64,000 nucleotides of DNA from Saxidomus purpurata (GCA_022818135.1 JAFMSR010000008.1:30351365-30415364); one strand, 5' to 3'. Positions 24,428-38,525 are shown, counted from the stretch's first letter. Translations and numbers: made by a program. Notes: a model not told the origin generated them from the sequence alone.

Positions 24428-27400
24428 TCACATGCCATTATATGCTGGTCCCTCCCCACCTTGAGGACACACCCAGTTAATGTTCTGAGTAGGGTCTTTG
24501 ATATCACAGGTTTTACAATGGATACAGTTCTGTGCATTTATCTGTAATCTCTGGCCTAATCCATCTTTTGTCTCTACGTATTCATATACACCTAAAATAA
24601 CAGAAACAAGAAATCAATAAACAAATAAAACTAGAGCTATCAAGGTTGTGATTTAATACCACCCTCCACCTTGGCACAGATTAATAGTTATTGTTGGGTA
24701 TGTTGGTATGTCACAGGAAAAAGTTACGAAAATTACCCCCAAGAACATGGCTTTGATGGTTACACAATCAAGTTGTGTCTTGCAAATATGCTATTTATGT
24801 TAATTATGTATACCAATATTCATTGTGACTCAGGAGTTTGCTCCACAAACTTCTTGCGCTGCAATAGAAATTTCTACGTTCAAAGGGGCATAACTCTGCA
24901 AGACCTTGATATTTACACACAAAAATAATGTGTCTTGCACATCTACTACTCGCGGTGATTATGTGTAAAAATATTCATGGCAATCCTTTGAAAATAAAGG
25001 AGGAGTTCACTCCACAAATAACTATGCTATATAAGTGGACTGACCGCCTGACAAGGTGATTCAAGTATACCCCTGAAAACTTTATTTCGTGGGCGTGTGA
25101 TTACAGAAAATACGTAACAATCAACGGAGAACAATCACAATCTTTAACCCCAACTTAGAAGATGTAGATACTGTTCAGATCAAAATTTTCATTATTTAAA
25201 TTCTATCTCGACCATGTGCCAAAATGATTGAAAGTGAAAGGTATGGTTGGGTTACCGACAATACACTTACAAAACAGGATTAAAAATTCATAAAAAATTA
25301 AGACTTCTTTCATTGCAGAACATTTTAATCTTTAGTTCTTATTTACCTTTAAATAATTTTTGGTCGAATTATTGATTTTCTCTACATTTCACATAAAATA
25401 TACTTCAATAGTATCTCAAATGCAGGACAGGTAAGAATTATTTCTAAAAAAGTCTCTGAATTATAAAGATATTTTAGCATATTTTAATAGTTTAAAGCAC
25501 TAGGCATATTCTCTTAATTATGTAAGTACCACAAGATTGCCTCTTAAATACATGGCGTAAACAATTATTACAAACCTGCTGGGCAGAATCTTCCTTCAGG
25601 TCCATCATAAATGGCTAGATTAGTTTTAACAGGAACCATATCATCCATTAACGTTAGATGGGCTGGTTGATCGTGATCATGGTTGGTTCCTGTTAGGGCC
25701 ACTGATGATAAGAGATCAAAAGTTACCTCCCCGTCTGGTTTTGGATACTCGATTGGCATACATTCTGCCGCTGGCTTTAAATGTGTGTGATCAGCACCTG
25801 TTGATTAACAAAATATGACCATGTTACATGTACATTGGTTTCACATGTATACAATTTGAACAACATTTTGAAGTATATTTTACTGTATAAGTGTCTTAGC
25901 GAGTTTGATGAATTCTCAAATGCTTCAGTTGTGAAAAGTAGCGAAAAAATAAAAACCTTGCAAAACTTTTCTCAGCGACTTTTACAGCAACATATTAAGA
26001 GTATCATTTCTTTTCAAATAGTTCATATATCTAATAAATCCCATTATAATTATGACAATAATTATTTACTGTATTTTATGTTTTGAAAATGTTTATAAAC
26101 ACCAAGGTCTTTCAAATAGTATGGTCCGGACGAGGTAATTGATAAAAACTGCCTCGGATCACGTGACAAACATCTGGGTACCCGCCATTTTGGAAAAAAG
26201 AAAGAAAAATTGAAACTTTATATCACGTATATCTCGATATTTTACCAATCAATTTGACCAACAAAGAGATCCTTAATACAATATATGCATTCCCTTATCA
26301 TAATATGACATTATTTTTTCCCGATGTTTTGGTTTAGACGGATTTACGCATTGGAAAGTTGACTTGATATGAACGTTTTTTCCACAAATGGCCGAAAGCC
26401 GAAAACCGACCTAATTTTAGCGCTTCTTTCCTACTTGCATGGTGTTCATGGGATTGATGTTACATCTTTTTCTCATAGATTTAAGTCTCATGTATGTCTG
26501 TTATGTCTTAGATTTTCGTATTTCACCCGTATTTTAATTTTCTGGGACGGTTAGATCCGATCAAAATCTAAAAAATGGCGTCACCGGTGAATTTTTTCGC
26601 ATTCGGTGATATTTTGTGCACAGTTTTTCACTGTATATTTAGGGTCAAATGATAGAAAATTGCTAATTAAAATGTAAATTAAAGGGTTATATTTTGTTTG
26701 TTATGAATTAGATTTTCGTTTTTTTTTTAATAACATAATAACGTACAGTTTTGTAAGACCAATATCGCGAGTCAAATTACCATCCATCGCTAAAACGCGC
26801 AAGACGGAACAGCATGGACCGTGTTTAACTCGCGTTAAAACAAAAAGTTTATTATATATAAAGGTTTTAATTTCACAGTTTTACAGAAAATTTTCTCAGC
26901 TTTCCAATTATACCATTTTTAAATTAAAATTGGTATTTAAATGACAAAATGACGGGCAGTTTTGCATACAACTATCGGACAAAAACCAGTTAACTCGGCG
27001 GGGCGTGATAAATGCACGGCGTGATAAACGCTTCCAGGTAAAAATCGATAACCGAGACAAGATTATCAGTACGATAAGACGTTTATAGAGGGCGTTTCTA
27101 GACCATACTATTTGAAAGACCTTGTAAACACATATTAATCTTATAAAAATTTAATCCCCTTAAACTATCTTCCTGTGAAACATGATTCAAGTTAGTAAAT
27201 GAAATGAGTTTTTAAAGAAGGGTCACAGAAATTTGAACAAGTGGATGGAGTATTGCCACGAAATACAGAGTCTCCAACCTGGTACCATAGGATGAGATGA
27301 ACTTAGTCTTATGGGCAAAGTTTTATAAAAATTCCTCAAGGGATTTGGAAGATAATTATAGTGATATGACAGGTTTTGAGCCCTGAGTGTGACCTTGACC

Positions 27401-29739
27401 TCAAAGGTAGCTTAGTTCAAGAACAATGTCATATTAACTCAATGCATTTGCAAAATATGAACATTAAATTAATACATACAGGATAGAGTCGCTTCCTGGT
27501 TGATGTGCCTTTGGGGCATGGGCAACAATTATTGTATAGTTATTGTAAAATCAGTCTGTACATGTAGAACTTACAGGCCAGACACAAAGTACTGGTATAT
27601 ATCCCTACATTACAGGCTTTATGCTCTAAGAGTGTCCTTGACCTTAAAAGTATCTCTCTGGGGTGGTGCATGACACACCCTTGTGATATGGGCAACAATA
27701 GTGTGAAGTTTTTTGAAAATTTACCTCTGCACATAGAAGCTACAGCCTGGATTGCAGCACCACATACACAATTATATTTTTTATGCAAGTACACCATTTT
27801 TAACTTCAAATTTTTCTCGCGTTTTTTGTCATAAATTAACAAAATCAGTATCTTTGAGAACTGTAAACATCCCAAATTTTACTACAAACTGTTTTTCCAT
27901 CAAATCATGTTTTACTATTTCAAACTACAAACCATCATGCTTTAAAGTCCAAGGTTCTTTTCCTCTGCACAAAATCAAGAAAAACCCGGTGTACATGATT
28001 CCACCATATAACCCAAGGAAGCTGTTGAAAGATGGACGGACGTTTCTGACTTTGTATAGTTCTTCCATAACCCAGCTGTTCTTCAATCTGTCTTCATATA
28101 TTTGTGGCTGTGGAGCTGTTGTTTATACAAGAATAAGAAACGAAAATGTATTTTAAAACAATAATCATAACCCTTAAATTGCTGGTGGCAAATGTTTCTT
28201 TGTGACCTCTGCAGATCGGGACCATCCTGCACATATGAACAGTCAAATCATGGATCTACTAATAGTATGGTTTGTTTCTCAACCATACCTGTTAATTACT
28301 TAATAAGTAAATTTTAAATGAGCACCCTTTTGAGTTAATGGTCCTATCTAAACTGACAGAGAGGATGTATATTTACTGTATATTGTGCATGTATCTATTA
28401 AAGACAACTAACATCTGAATACTGTAAAAGTTAAATAATAGCAGTAGGTTGGTACTTTTAATTAAACAACAAAATCAGCACATTGACATCATATCATGTA
28501 CACACACAGCAAAGTACAACTTGAAAATATTTGCAGAGATTTATGAGCGCCAGGTAAGCACTTACACAAAGCAACTGCAGTGTACAGGTATATACATGTA
28601 CTGTCAATTAACTGACAGGCTGTTATACATTTGCCTCAAACAAGCTTGCTTCACATCTACTTTGTAATCAACCTTTGAATAATACTGCAACAAACCTATT
28701 GTGCTAGACTGTAGTTCTTCATCACCCAGTGTTTCATATACTGATTCAGCAGCCAGCAGTCCACTCTTCATGGCTGTATGTGTCCCTTTGATCTTTGGAA
28801 CATTGAGGAAACCAGAACTACAGCCAATAAGACACCCGCCTGGAAACGTTAACTCAGGTATTGACTGAAATAAAAGACAGATATGCAAGCTACAGAAATG
28901 CTGTTTGCAGAGTATGATCAGTTTTCTCGCAATTATACAATGTACATGTATGTACATACTACAAGTTACAACACATTAAAAGCAACAATTCTAATTTTAG
29001 CAACACTGTTTTGAAAAAAATAACGTGCCTCTGTAAAGGTTGCTATGAACATTTTAGTTCCATCTGGAAATAATTCTTGAGCAATTAACGTAAGAGTTAT
29101 GTCCCTTTTTCAAACTAATTATCAAGTTGCATTGAAATATTCTTCAAATAGTATAGTTTGTTTCTCAACCATACCTGAAAACCTCCTTCATTGAGAACTC
29201 TAGCACCATAGCCAATCCTGTTACCTCCCTTGAATGTGTCAATCACTGCTGGATGAGTTTTCCACCTTTGAAATTCTTGGAATGGATTAATGTAGGGATT
29301 TGCGTAATCTAGGCCAACCTGAATTTTAAAAATATGATATTTATGTATGACCTATGTCTTCATTTCTCTCTCTTGTTTAACATTGGCACCAGGTGTGAAT
29401 AACATTAGGGATATGAACATTTTAGCTGTTCTTCTATATTCTTTACATCAAATGCTAAAACTTTGACAAATGTTTACATGTTCATTTCTTCAATCATGTC
29501 TAGTTCACTTTCAGATTAATCTGAAAATAAGCTAAAATATCTATGTTGCAGTATTTAAATATGAACATGTGGTAGTGGCCACCTGGACATTGCAGCCACT
29601 TGCCAAAGGCTGCCTGTACAGGTGTATCACATACAGTGAATTCATAACTTAAACTAATTTATGTATTGTTGATTGTGAAACAAGTTCTTACAACTTTTGA
29701 TTTATTGCTCTCGAGACTCACTCCAGATGAAATCAATCT

Positions 29740-29776
<37 letters not shown>

Positions 29777-32700
29777 CAATGTTGAATTATCTGTGTCTTA
29801 CCTAAGGACACAACTGCAGTGGCACTGGTAAGGATCGAACCTGGGACCCTCCGATCCAGCCACAAATACGTTATAATTGTGCCTCCACCAATTTTATTCA
29901 ATTTTAAGAGAAATATGCCTGAATACCATATCCACATGCTCAACGTGGCCTAATTCATTGCAGCTTTAGGCTAGATTCAAACGTATATCTGGTTGAAACA
30001 CATGATCCCATACAGTTGTACATGTAATACAAAGATAATGCTTAACTGAATCCATCTTTTTATTTTCAAGCTTAAGAATAACAACTTACGACAACACCAA
30101 TTGCAACTAGAGGTCCCTCGTCTAAATGATACATAAATGATCCGCCATATGTTAGTCGATCCTGTAGAACAAAACAACCTCACTGTTACAACAATTATGA
30201 ACATGTTGATCAATTTAAAGACAAGAGGGCCGTTGGCACTATATCACTCCCCTGAGTCAACAGAGAACATTTACAACCTATGATTATACCCGACTTGTGT
30301 AGCTTATAAAGATCTAACTGTGGTATAAAAACTGCAAGACTGACTACTGGTATACATATCTTAAAATAAAATTCTAACAAAATGGATTTTCAAGATTTTA
30401 AAACTTTTATAAAATAGATTATATAAAGAAAAGCACCACTCCACGCATGTTTAAAGGAATCATGTTCATTTTTGCAATTTGGTAGAGGGTCATTAGATGA
30501 TAATTTATGTCAAACAAAATTAAATTCTGACAAATAGTTTTAGAGAAGAATTTTTCAGTTTTTACCCAGAATATACAAAGATGACAGCCCCACCCCAATG
30601 GGCACCTCACAATCACTCATTTTTTACCTTCATTTTAGCAAATTTGGTAGAGCTTTATAAAGTGATCATATTTGTAATTATAAAATTAATTCTGACCAGC
30701 AGTTTTAGAGACTAAGATTTTTTAAGTTTCTAAATAGATTATATAGAGAAAACAGTCCCACCACACAGGGGGCATAATTTTTTATGAATCGGTTTCATGT
30801 AGCAATTTTGGTAAAGAGTCATCAGGTGGTCAATTGCGCATACTTATATTAAATTCTAATCAGTAGTTTAAGAAAAGATTTTCCAAAAATTGGCATGGAT
30901 CAGAATTCTTTTAGCACCTTTGGTAGAGGTCCATACAAGGAATATCCCTGCCATGTTTCATTAACATTGGCCAAGGAGAGATTGTTTTAATATATTTTCG
31001 ATTACAACAACGACAGACATTAAGCGATCACAATAGCTCACCCTGACAATTTGTGTCAGGTGAGCTAAACACACAAAACTTTAGTTAAGCTCAGGACAAA
31101 TATAAGATTTTGGCAAGTTATATCATCATTGGCCTAGTGGCTTCAGAGGAGATGTTGTTTGAAGGATTATGTTAACGATGGTACGATGGATTGAATTGGA
31201 TCCTAACAGCTCACTCTGGCACTTTGTGCCAGCTGATCTTAAAAGGTTAACTGGTGAACCTGCAGTAGTCTTGGAAAGTTGAAAACGCATATGGACTTTT
31301 TCTACTTGTGTTTATCAGTATAAAATAGAAATTACTGAATGACAGTACCATTACAGACTGGAAAGCCATAAACTGAAATGAAAATCTAAGCCTACTGTTC
31401 TGTTGGTTTTTTTTCTGATAGATGTGGACTTACAAAGGGCCAGCCAACTGTGTGCATGACAAGTCCAGGTTGATGTTTGGCTGGATCTACTTCCCAAACT
31501 TCCTTTAAGCCAATACCATAGGTCTGAGGCTGTGCATCTTTTCTCAGGTTAAATTTCTTAAACAACTGTTTGGCAAGGTGGCCATGACATCCTTCTCCAA
31601 ATATTGTCATCTTTGCATGCAACTCCATTCCTCTTTCAAAAGTTTCCTGGCATGTACATTATAGAAATAAGCAAAACTTAGCTACTACCTATAACTTTCA
31701 AACAATGTCAAAATGCCTGAAAACTAAAACAGAAACCTGTACTAACAAGTTAATTAAATGTCATTTACATCCCAAAAATCAACTTTAACTGTAAAAAATT
31801 GTAACATACAAATCAATTTGCGTATACAGTCGACTGATAATCCTGTATGCTAATCCCTTCAGATGACAGAAAAACAAATTTTGGACAGCTGCTATAAAGA
31901 AACAACATGGCAGCATTCTTTAAAACTGTAAAAATCTTTTTTCAACCCTTGAGTATTTACAAATGCAGTAAATGCAAAATGTTAGTCTGACATCATGATT
32001 CAACAGGGACTAACACATACCTTTGGCGCCCCATCTTTTTGTATTCCAACATCATTTGTTGCTATACCTTTAACACTTCCATCTTCATGATACAGTATCT
32101 GTAAAAAAAATACACGATCATGTTTTATGCATATTTACATGCACATAAAAAGTAATCAATGAACAATGACAATGTGTGTATATTCCTTAAAATGCAACAT
32201 GTCATATAATATCATCTCGACTTGTTCTTTTTCTGACAATATTATTTCATGGTTCCAACTTCACATTATCAAGTTAATTTTATGATTTTTTAGCATAATA
32301 CATGTATCTTGGTTAATTTTGCACTATCCAAACCAGCAAAACAGTATTATTTCATCAAAAAAAGATAAGTGATAACATTATGTACCAATAATTTTTCACC
32401 TGTACATGTACCTAGTGATAGTTTGAATTTAATTTATCAGTTCATTTCAATATATTGCTTTTGTTATCACACTTTACTGCTTTTGTTGTCACACTTTACT
32501 GCTTTTGCTGTCACACTTTATTGCTTTTGCTGTCACACTTTATTGCTTTTGCTGTCACACTTAACTGCTTTTGTTTTCACTGTTTACTACTTTTGTTTTA
32601 ACACATTACTACTTTTGTTGTCACAAAAAGCTTAGATCTTACCTCACTAGCAGCGTAACCAGGGTATATCTCTACACCTAACTCCTCTGCCTGTTGCCCT

Positions 32701-35700
32701 AGCCAGCGTACAAAATTTCCAAGTCTTACGATGTAATTACCATGGTTTATCATTGGTGACCCTGTCAACACATAGTTTCAATATATACCATGGATTTTAC
32801 CAAACAATTATAATTCCTGACTGTATTTTAGTCAGTCATAAAATACAGGGAGACATTTATAATTCCTTAAACTGTTACGATGACATAAGTACAACAAATA
32901 GATACAATATACATGTATTGGAAATGGCTATAGCCTAGCCTTAATGTATGGAGAAACCCGTACATGAATTATGAACTGTCTTGCCACTTGTAACCATTTA
33001 CAATGCCAATGTTGATATCCTCTAAAGACAGAGACCAAACCACTTAATAAGTAAAGTGATATCATATGTTGATTATAATCTACACTGCTAACTAGTCTAA
33101 GAGCAGAAATAAATATCTGCCTTTGGCTGAGTAAAATTATAGCTTAAAACTGAACACTTAAGAAAAAGGTACAATGTAGGATCTTACCAGGGACCATGGG
33201 TATTGGAATGCTGTGTTTCTTAGTAAGAAATTTAAATATATCTTTTTTCACTGGGGTCATTGGTGGAGGCTGTAAAAAATAGGCAAAATAAATACTATAA
33301 CAAGTACATAAATACAACCAATAAAATGATGCATCTCTTAGTAACTGTTACAAAAATGTAGTCCTTGAATAGCTGAAATACTAAATGAACTGCATAAAGG
33401 AAGTCATAGATAAGCTTGTCTTGAACAGCCAGCCATGGTTACTTGTTTGCAAGTCAACAGAAACAGCCACTTACTTACTAGAGACCTTGGCCACACTAAA
33501 CATTGTCAAGTGTATTTACATTAAACCTACTATTTACAATGCTATGGGAGTGATTGCATAAGGCAGTTTTTAAGGATAAAATACATAAAGGAATCAATTA
33601 ACACCATGAAACACAGCACTCTCCAAAAGTCAGACTGACATGTTAAAGAACTAATTCCCCAAATATTTGAAAAGGCAGTAGTCAAGGTACATAGTGCAGC
33701 TCAAATATTAGTTATATAAAGGCAATGCTTTTGCTAAGTGCAACTACATATATATATATAATGCAAACTTCATTTAAATCTAGCTTGCTAAAATGTGGAA
33801 AGGTCTGTGCCTTTTTTATAACATGAATGTTTAGAGAGTAACTATGTTAACCTATAGGCCGGTTTGTACATTTTCTAAAAGAACAAATTTTACTTGGAAT
33901 ACACTGCATGCATCCTTATAAAGATACATGTACAGACTGTATAATTTTAGGATGAAATGTATCTGCAGGACTTAAGTCCTTTTCTTTTACTCAAGTCCTT
34001 AATCATGTTTGTTAATTCGGAATACAAATTAAAGTTTTGTGCAAATTGATATACTGTACAGCTGTTTGTTAATGGACTTTTTTGACACTGCAGACCAAAC
34101 TGAATTTATGAAAATTTAACTTTCCCTTTATACATATCTTTTTGGTTGTGAATTTGAATTCTGTAAGCCATTCATATCTGAATAGTGTGAAGAGAGTGTG
34201 TACAAAATTAAGAACTTTGTGTCTTCCTATTTCCTGTTTGTTATAGTTTATTAAATTTTAATAATTTACTTAATGCACAAAAGTTACCCATGCTAATCAT
34301 TTTGAAACATAAACTACTTAAATAAATGGCCAATTATATTGAAATTATTATGTTCATAACACTAAGCAGCAAAATATTTAAAACAAAGCAGTCTAAAAGG
34401 CAGCTATATTTCCCCGCCACTTGAAGGAATGTCAAGAAGATAACCTTTAATAGAATGCCCTGTTGATACATTATAGAACTGTTATATGATTTTACTTAAT
34501 TAAATAAACAAGACACATTTCAACTCAACCATTAACTGATCAGCACGAACCATGATACAATATGAGAGAAACATTCTAAAGTATCTTACATCTTTTTCCT
34601 TCCAGTCTGGGAATAGTTCTTCCAGTGCTCTTGTTTCTATACATGCTCCAGATAATGTGTGACCACCTAGAAATATTGATTTTATTCTGAATATTTGTGT
34701 GTCAAGAAACAAGTACATTTACAACTAATGCTATACAGGCACCTACATTGTATCCAAAAGTAAGTAAGACTGATTTTAGTTTATTTCATTGACTAGTAAG
34801 TTTAAAAGCTTATGGCCGTTTAGAATGTTCCTGGACAGCTTATTTTATATTTCTTTTCTGTCATGCTGGGTATTATCAACTCCAAATAAAATGTAATGTG
34901 GCTTAGATCACATGTTGCATTCACATGAACAGTGATCTCAACATGCAAAACAATCTGTAGAACTTGAAATTTCATTGTTCCTTATACTGTTTCTTTGCTT
35001 GTCTAAAACATTCATAGAAAAGAAGAATATTTTCCACAGCAGTAGGCGTAGGTTCAAACAAAGGCATCTCACAGTATCTAACCAATGCATAGGAAACTGA
35101 AGTTAGACAACCAATCTTGTAGGTACAAGGTAATCAATATTGTGCTGGTTGTCCCTTTAACTACAGTCACAAACATTCAAACATTAAGTGACTGATTAAA
35201 GATAATTTGCAAGAAAGAATATACTTGCTAAAATTTTTACACATGTATGTGAATATCCTGTTTCTATACTTCTTGTTTTTACAAAACTAGTTGAAACAAA
35301 AACCAATACCGATTTCTGCAGCTTTCTCTACCAGACAAACTCTGAGTTCTTTCCCTTCTTCATTTGCTAACTGTTTAAGTCTACATGCAGCTGAGAGTCC
35401 TGCTGGACCACCACCTACTATTACAACATCTGCCTCATCCCCAAATCTTTCCATCTCAACATCTGAAATACACAAGTTGAAATAAACAGAAGTTCTATCG
35501 AATTTTACAACCTATTTTAGCCTAAAATAAAGGTATTTTTAAAAGAAAGACATGGTTGGAGAGATGAATGTCTTTTTTTTAAATACAGTGGGTTCATAAG
35601 CATGATAAGAAGTAGAAGTAACCTTAACGGATTCGATTTTTTGCATGTGTCTTTTTACCTAATTAATATTCATGATGAATCCTGACATAAAAACGTTGAT

Positions 35701-38525
35701 GGCATTCGTAAACATGCTCTTTAATTTGATACATAGATTTAAACTGTAGCATATTTACTTCAAAAGATATGACATATTTGACCCATAAGGGCCCTTTTGT
35801 CACATTGCGCATCAATTATGTCTGAGCATTGCTAGATTACCATTGCATGCTTATATACATACATTCATTGAATACAAAATTAATCAGGAATTGGTATTTG
35901 GTGAACTCAATTTGGTTTTGTTGAATCTGTTACCACAAACAATTGATACATGACTGTGTGTATATAGTTTTTTATACACTTTTATTCAAGAATAAACTTA
36001 AGAACCAGACTGTGATTACCTGATCATTTACTGTGATATACATTATAAATCTGTATTACCATAACACCGTTAAGTTCTTGTTCAAGGTTTCTTGATAGCT
36101 TGTCTTCATAAGTCAGATGGAACCCTCAGACCACTTTCAGTTTTAATAATTAAATTATAATTATGTTTCACAATAAATTACTGGACTTCTCACAAACAGC
36201 ACTGCTCTTGTTCTGTGAGAGTCAGTCTCTGGTTTACTGAGCTATTTTTCTGAGAAGCAATGTTAGGGCATCATGCAAAACCACATTCTGTAGTTGGAGG
36301 GTGTAGCCAACTGAATTTCTATTGAGACAATTTATATTGTAATAACATCTTATAAAGATCTTTAAATTTATGCATAACTAACATCCCTTTCCTACATTAT
36401 CTGGACATAATGTAAGGGAGTTAATACAGTAGCTGAATATATATGATAAACAGAAGCTAGCCTACCAGTGACCAGTCATGTTAATTGACCCCTGCTGTGA
36501 ATTTGCTGCGAATTTGCATGGCTGACAGGGCCCCTGTGGTGCATATCTCACATTCCTGTTTAAGTGTCTTTATGTAAACAATTTTGGCATTTGCTTCAGA
36601 TCTGCTAGAGCTTACATGTTACGTGATGTTGCCCTGACTGGCAACTTAATGTTTTGTAAATGTCATGCACTGAAAAACCAACCTTTCCATCTTGGATCAT
36701 TTTCTCTTGGGTGGACTGTGTAATGTGTGGTAATTTTTGGAAATGATGATTCTGGAAACCCATGGTGTTTTCCGGAGTGTGCGCACCGGGCAACATTATA
36801 TACTGAAAAGAAGATTACATGTATTAAAGATACTTAGAAAATAAACTACATGCATTTGCAAATAAAATATTGTAAAATCAAAATGCAACAAACCCTTTTT
36901 AAGATTGTGAATATTGTTTCACAGATCTATACATTATACTGACCTCAATCAAAATGAAGAGTATTCACTATGGTGTAATAAGAGATTTTTTCTCACCTAG
37001 AAAAGGTAGTGAAATAAGGAGACAGACATCAAATTTCTCAAAATTTAATGGACGTGTACTTGTGTCAATTATTCCAAACATCTGTAAAGTTTGGGATGGA
37101 ATTCTGTCAGTTACAGATAAAACCTGCTGTCATGCTTGATGCATGTGATGTTAATAGTCTTGGCATAGACAGAATTTGAATTTTAAGAACAAGCTCAGAT
37201 AATGACAATGAAGTCTGAGTCATGGAAACTGTGAAGTATTTTCTTGTATATGGGCAATATCTCCACTCCTGTTAAACATTTGAAATACTAAATAATCAAG
37301 ATAATAGAGCTCCTGACAAAGCTCATGTAGCTGCATTATACGTGAATATAATGAGGACGAAAACTAAAACCATTTATAAAACAAACATTGAAAGGTATTA
37401 AATTCTCAGAAATTGCATATAAATTTATTACAAAATTTTAATATTAAGAACCTTACTTGTGATTTAAACTATAACTTAGGCATGTTAAGGTAGTAGAAAT
37501 ATGTACATTGTACACGAAAATACAATGTAATATATTGATACACAGGTAAATCTTCATTAGTTTTACTTCATTAAGTTCTGACAGTTAGATAACTTGTCAC
37601 AAATCATTAATAAACAATCTGATCATCACATTTTTAATAAATTTTGTATAATATTGTATATTCTAGTAACAAGCCTCGTCACAGCATTTCAAACTACAGA
37701 TACAAAACTTTTAAAATGTTACAAAATATTATTCGATATGAACAGAGTAGGACTGATGACCCAATTCAACTTGTCAACTTGTCATCATCTGATAAAACTA
37801 CATAAATTTGTATTATTATTTTGGTGATATTTGATGATTTATCTATGAACTGAAATGTAACCTGCGCTACGCACTTGTGATTTAATTACTACACACGCAA
37901 ATTCCTGACTGTATTTTATTCAACGATAAAAATTAAATACAGGGAGGCACTCATTATTTCTTAAATATATACAATGTATGCTTCTTTCTCCGCGACTCGA
38001 GGGTCTAAGGAGTGATTCTGCATATTCTATGTTTAAAAATACTTTTTTCAAATGAAATGTAACTCTAAAAATCTTAGATAACTATTCATTATTCCTCTTT
38101 GAAACACAATTTAATGCAGTCATTTGTTGTTTACACAAAACTACCTGATATGTTATGACCTCTGACTCTCTGATACACTCTGACACTTTCTCCGCGATCC
38201 AAGGATTCTGATTGGCTGAAATTGGGCTGTTCCATTATGTGCTTCCCGACTTTTTACAGGTAAATTCAGTATGTTCTAGGCACGTGGAAATAATCACTCC
38301 TGACCAAGGGCAAAATGGAGGATAAGAATTTTCAGCTTATTTCCATAAAAGGTATGTTAAAATGGAGTAGTTGTTTTTAATACTTTTGAAGATAAAAGCT
38401 ATTCTCTACATGATAATTCTTCAAATACCTGCTTGATTCGCATGATTTTTCTCGTAACCGTAAAATGGCTGCGATACAAACTTGCATAGAATCCAGGTGT
38501 TTGGAATTATTTTGTGTGCGACCAT
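24428..38525 (-). CDS. ETFDH: Electron transfer flavoprotein-ubiquinone oxidoreductase (ETF-QO), 14 coding exons
   Basis: This mitochondrial inner-membrane enzyme passes electrons from ETF (fatty-acid and amino-acid oxidation) to ubiquinone. Minus-strand exons: 38525-38429, 36802-36683, 35462-35310, 34666-34590, 33269-33188, 32761-32643, 32098-32021, 31646-31434, 30161-30090, 29318-29175, 28864-28696, 28115-27933, 25797-25576, 24591-24428. All have GT-AG borders and matching phases. They total 1893 nt, 630 aa (human 617). Seen in order: [22 protein letters not shown]; the FAD dinucleotide-binding motif [21 protein letters not shown] and [109 protein letters not shown]. The 4Fe-4S cluster cysteines are in RFCPAG and [13 protein letters not shown], and the end is GPAYNGM. 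Exon 1 is the least certain: it is phase-compatible and opens with M at 38525, but an in-frame M lies upstream at 38612 (659 aa) and the presequence is not conserved enough to decide. Confidence 0.96.
24592..25575 (-). other. ETFDH intron 13
   Basis: It holds interspersed-repeat sequence at about 24690-25090 (CAAAGGGGCATAACTCTGCAAG and GACAAGGTGATTCAAGTATACC) and otherwise AT-rich sequence with no gene. Confidence 0.5.
26103..27124. mobile_element. 1022-bp element, 24-bp perfect TIR and 7-bp TSD
   Basis: The left end CAAGGTCTTTCAAATAGTAT plus GGTC (26103-26126) is exactly inverted at 27101-27124. Both sides carry the direct repeat TAAACAC (26096-26102 and 27125-27131). It lies in ETFDH intron 12. 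A 61-residue ORF around 26369-26554 has no recognised domain, so it is a non-autonomous DNA transposon. The internal CG content (for example 26760-26830 and 27000-27060) differs from the flanks. Confidence 0.9.
27390..27740 (-). repeat. Interspersed repeat in ETFDH intron 12
   Basis: Modules GTGTGACCTTGACCTCAAAGG, GTCCTTGACCTTAAAAGTATC and GGTGGTGCATGACACACCCTT resemble the block at 21990-22210. Class unknown. Confidence 0.45.
28116..29174 (-). other. ETFDH introns 11 and 10 (around exon 11)
   Basis: The intervals 28116-28695 and 28865-29174 are AT-rich. They share one short dispersed module, TAGTATGGTTTGTTTCTCAACCATACCTG (seen at about 28263 and 29151). I see nothing else. Confidence 0.5.
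29742..29774. repeat. (AG)n microsatellite
   Basis: Sixteen AG dinucleotides in ETFDH intron 9, next to a SINE-like tRNA head. Confidence 0.95.
29780..29890 (-). mobile_element. SINE-like tRNA head, minus strand
   Basis: Reverse complement shows GGTCCCAGGTTCGATCCTTACC, a B-box-like motif, preceded by GGCACAATTATAACGTATTTGTGGCTGG in the A-box region. It probably belongs to a SINE whose tail is the adjoining (AG)n/(CT)n tract. No cloverleaf was worked out. Confidence 0.45.
30221..31068 (-). mobile_element. Interspersed repeat with TAGCTCACC/GGTGAGCTA hairpin
   Basis: This is the inverted relative of 11930-12830. At its minus-strand 5' end is a near-perfect hairpin, TAGCTCACC...TGACA / TGTCA...GGTGAGCTA (31034-31067). 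The body has ~150-190-bp degenerate units (TTTTAGAGA(A/C)(G/T)A, GGTAGAG(G/C)T(C/T)CAT), and the far end reads ACAAGAGGGCC. A partial second hairpin (CAGCTCACTCTGGCAC) is at about 31207. In ETFDH intron 8. Confidence 0.6.
31647..32020 (-). other. ETFDH intron 7
   Basis: AT-rich intron of 374 bp. I see no repeat or RNA gene in it. Confidence 0.5.
32450..32632. repeat. 22-bp tandem repeat in ETFDH intron 6
   Basis: About eight units of CACACTTTA(C/T)TGCTTTTG(T/C)TGT, degenerating toward 32630, and ending some 10 bp from the donor of exon 6 (32642). On the transcribed strand it is purine-rich (AGCAAAAGCAATAAAGTGTG). Confidence 0.85.
32762..36682 (-). other. ETFDH introns 5 to 2 (non-coding parts)
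   Basis: The introns 32762-33187, 33270-34589, 34667-35309 and 35463-36682 contain AT-rich unique-looking sequence. I found no exon, inverted-repeat element or RNA gene in them beyond a short (TA)n near 33750. Confidence 0.4.
36803..38428 (-). other. ETFDH intron 1
   Basis: No recognised gene. A module CTTTCTCCGCGA appears twice (37985 and 38188), and there is an inverted motif around 37900-37950 (TGACTGTATTTTA...TAAATACAGGGA). A similar pair lies at 32818-32850, so a small dispersed foldback is likely. Confidence 0.4.

Noticed and set aside
27752..28156. 134-aa plus-strand ORF
   Set aside because: Antisense to ETFDH exon 12, whose minus-strand translation ([16 protein letters not shown]) is clearly conserved.
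28604..28957. 117-aa minus-strand ORF as a separate gene
   Set aside because: Its middle is ETFDH exon 11; the ends are intron read-through past the donor at 28695 and the acceptor at 28865.
36605..36796. 63-aa minus-strand ORF beginning MLPGAH
   Set aside because: It is the wrong frame of ETFDH exon 2; the shifted frame gives the conserved [12 protein letters not shown] and joins in phase to both neighbours.
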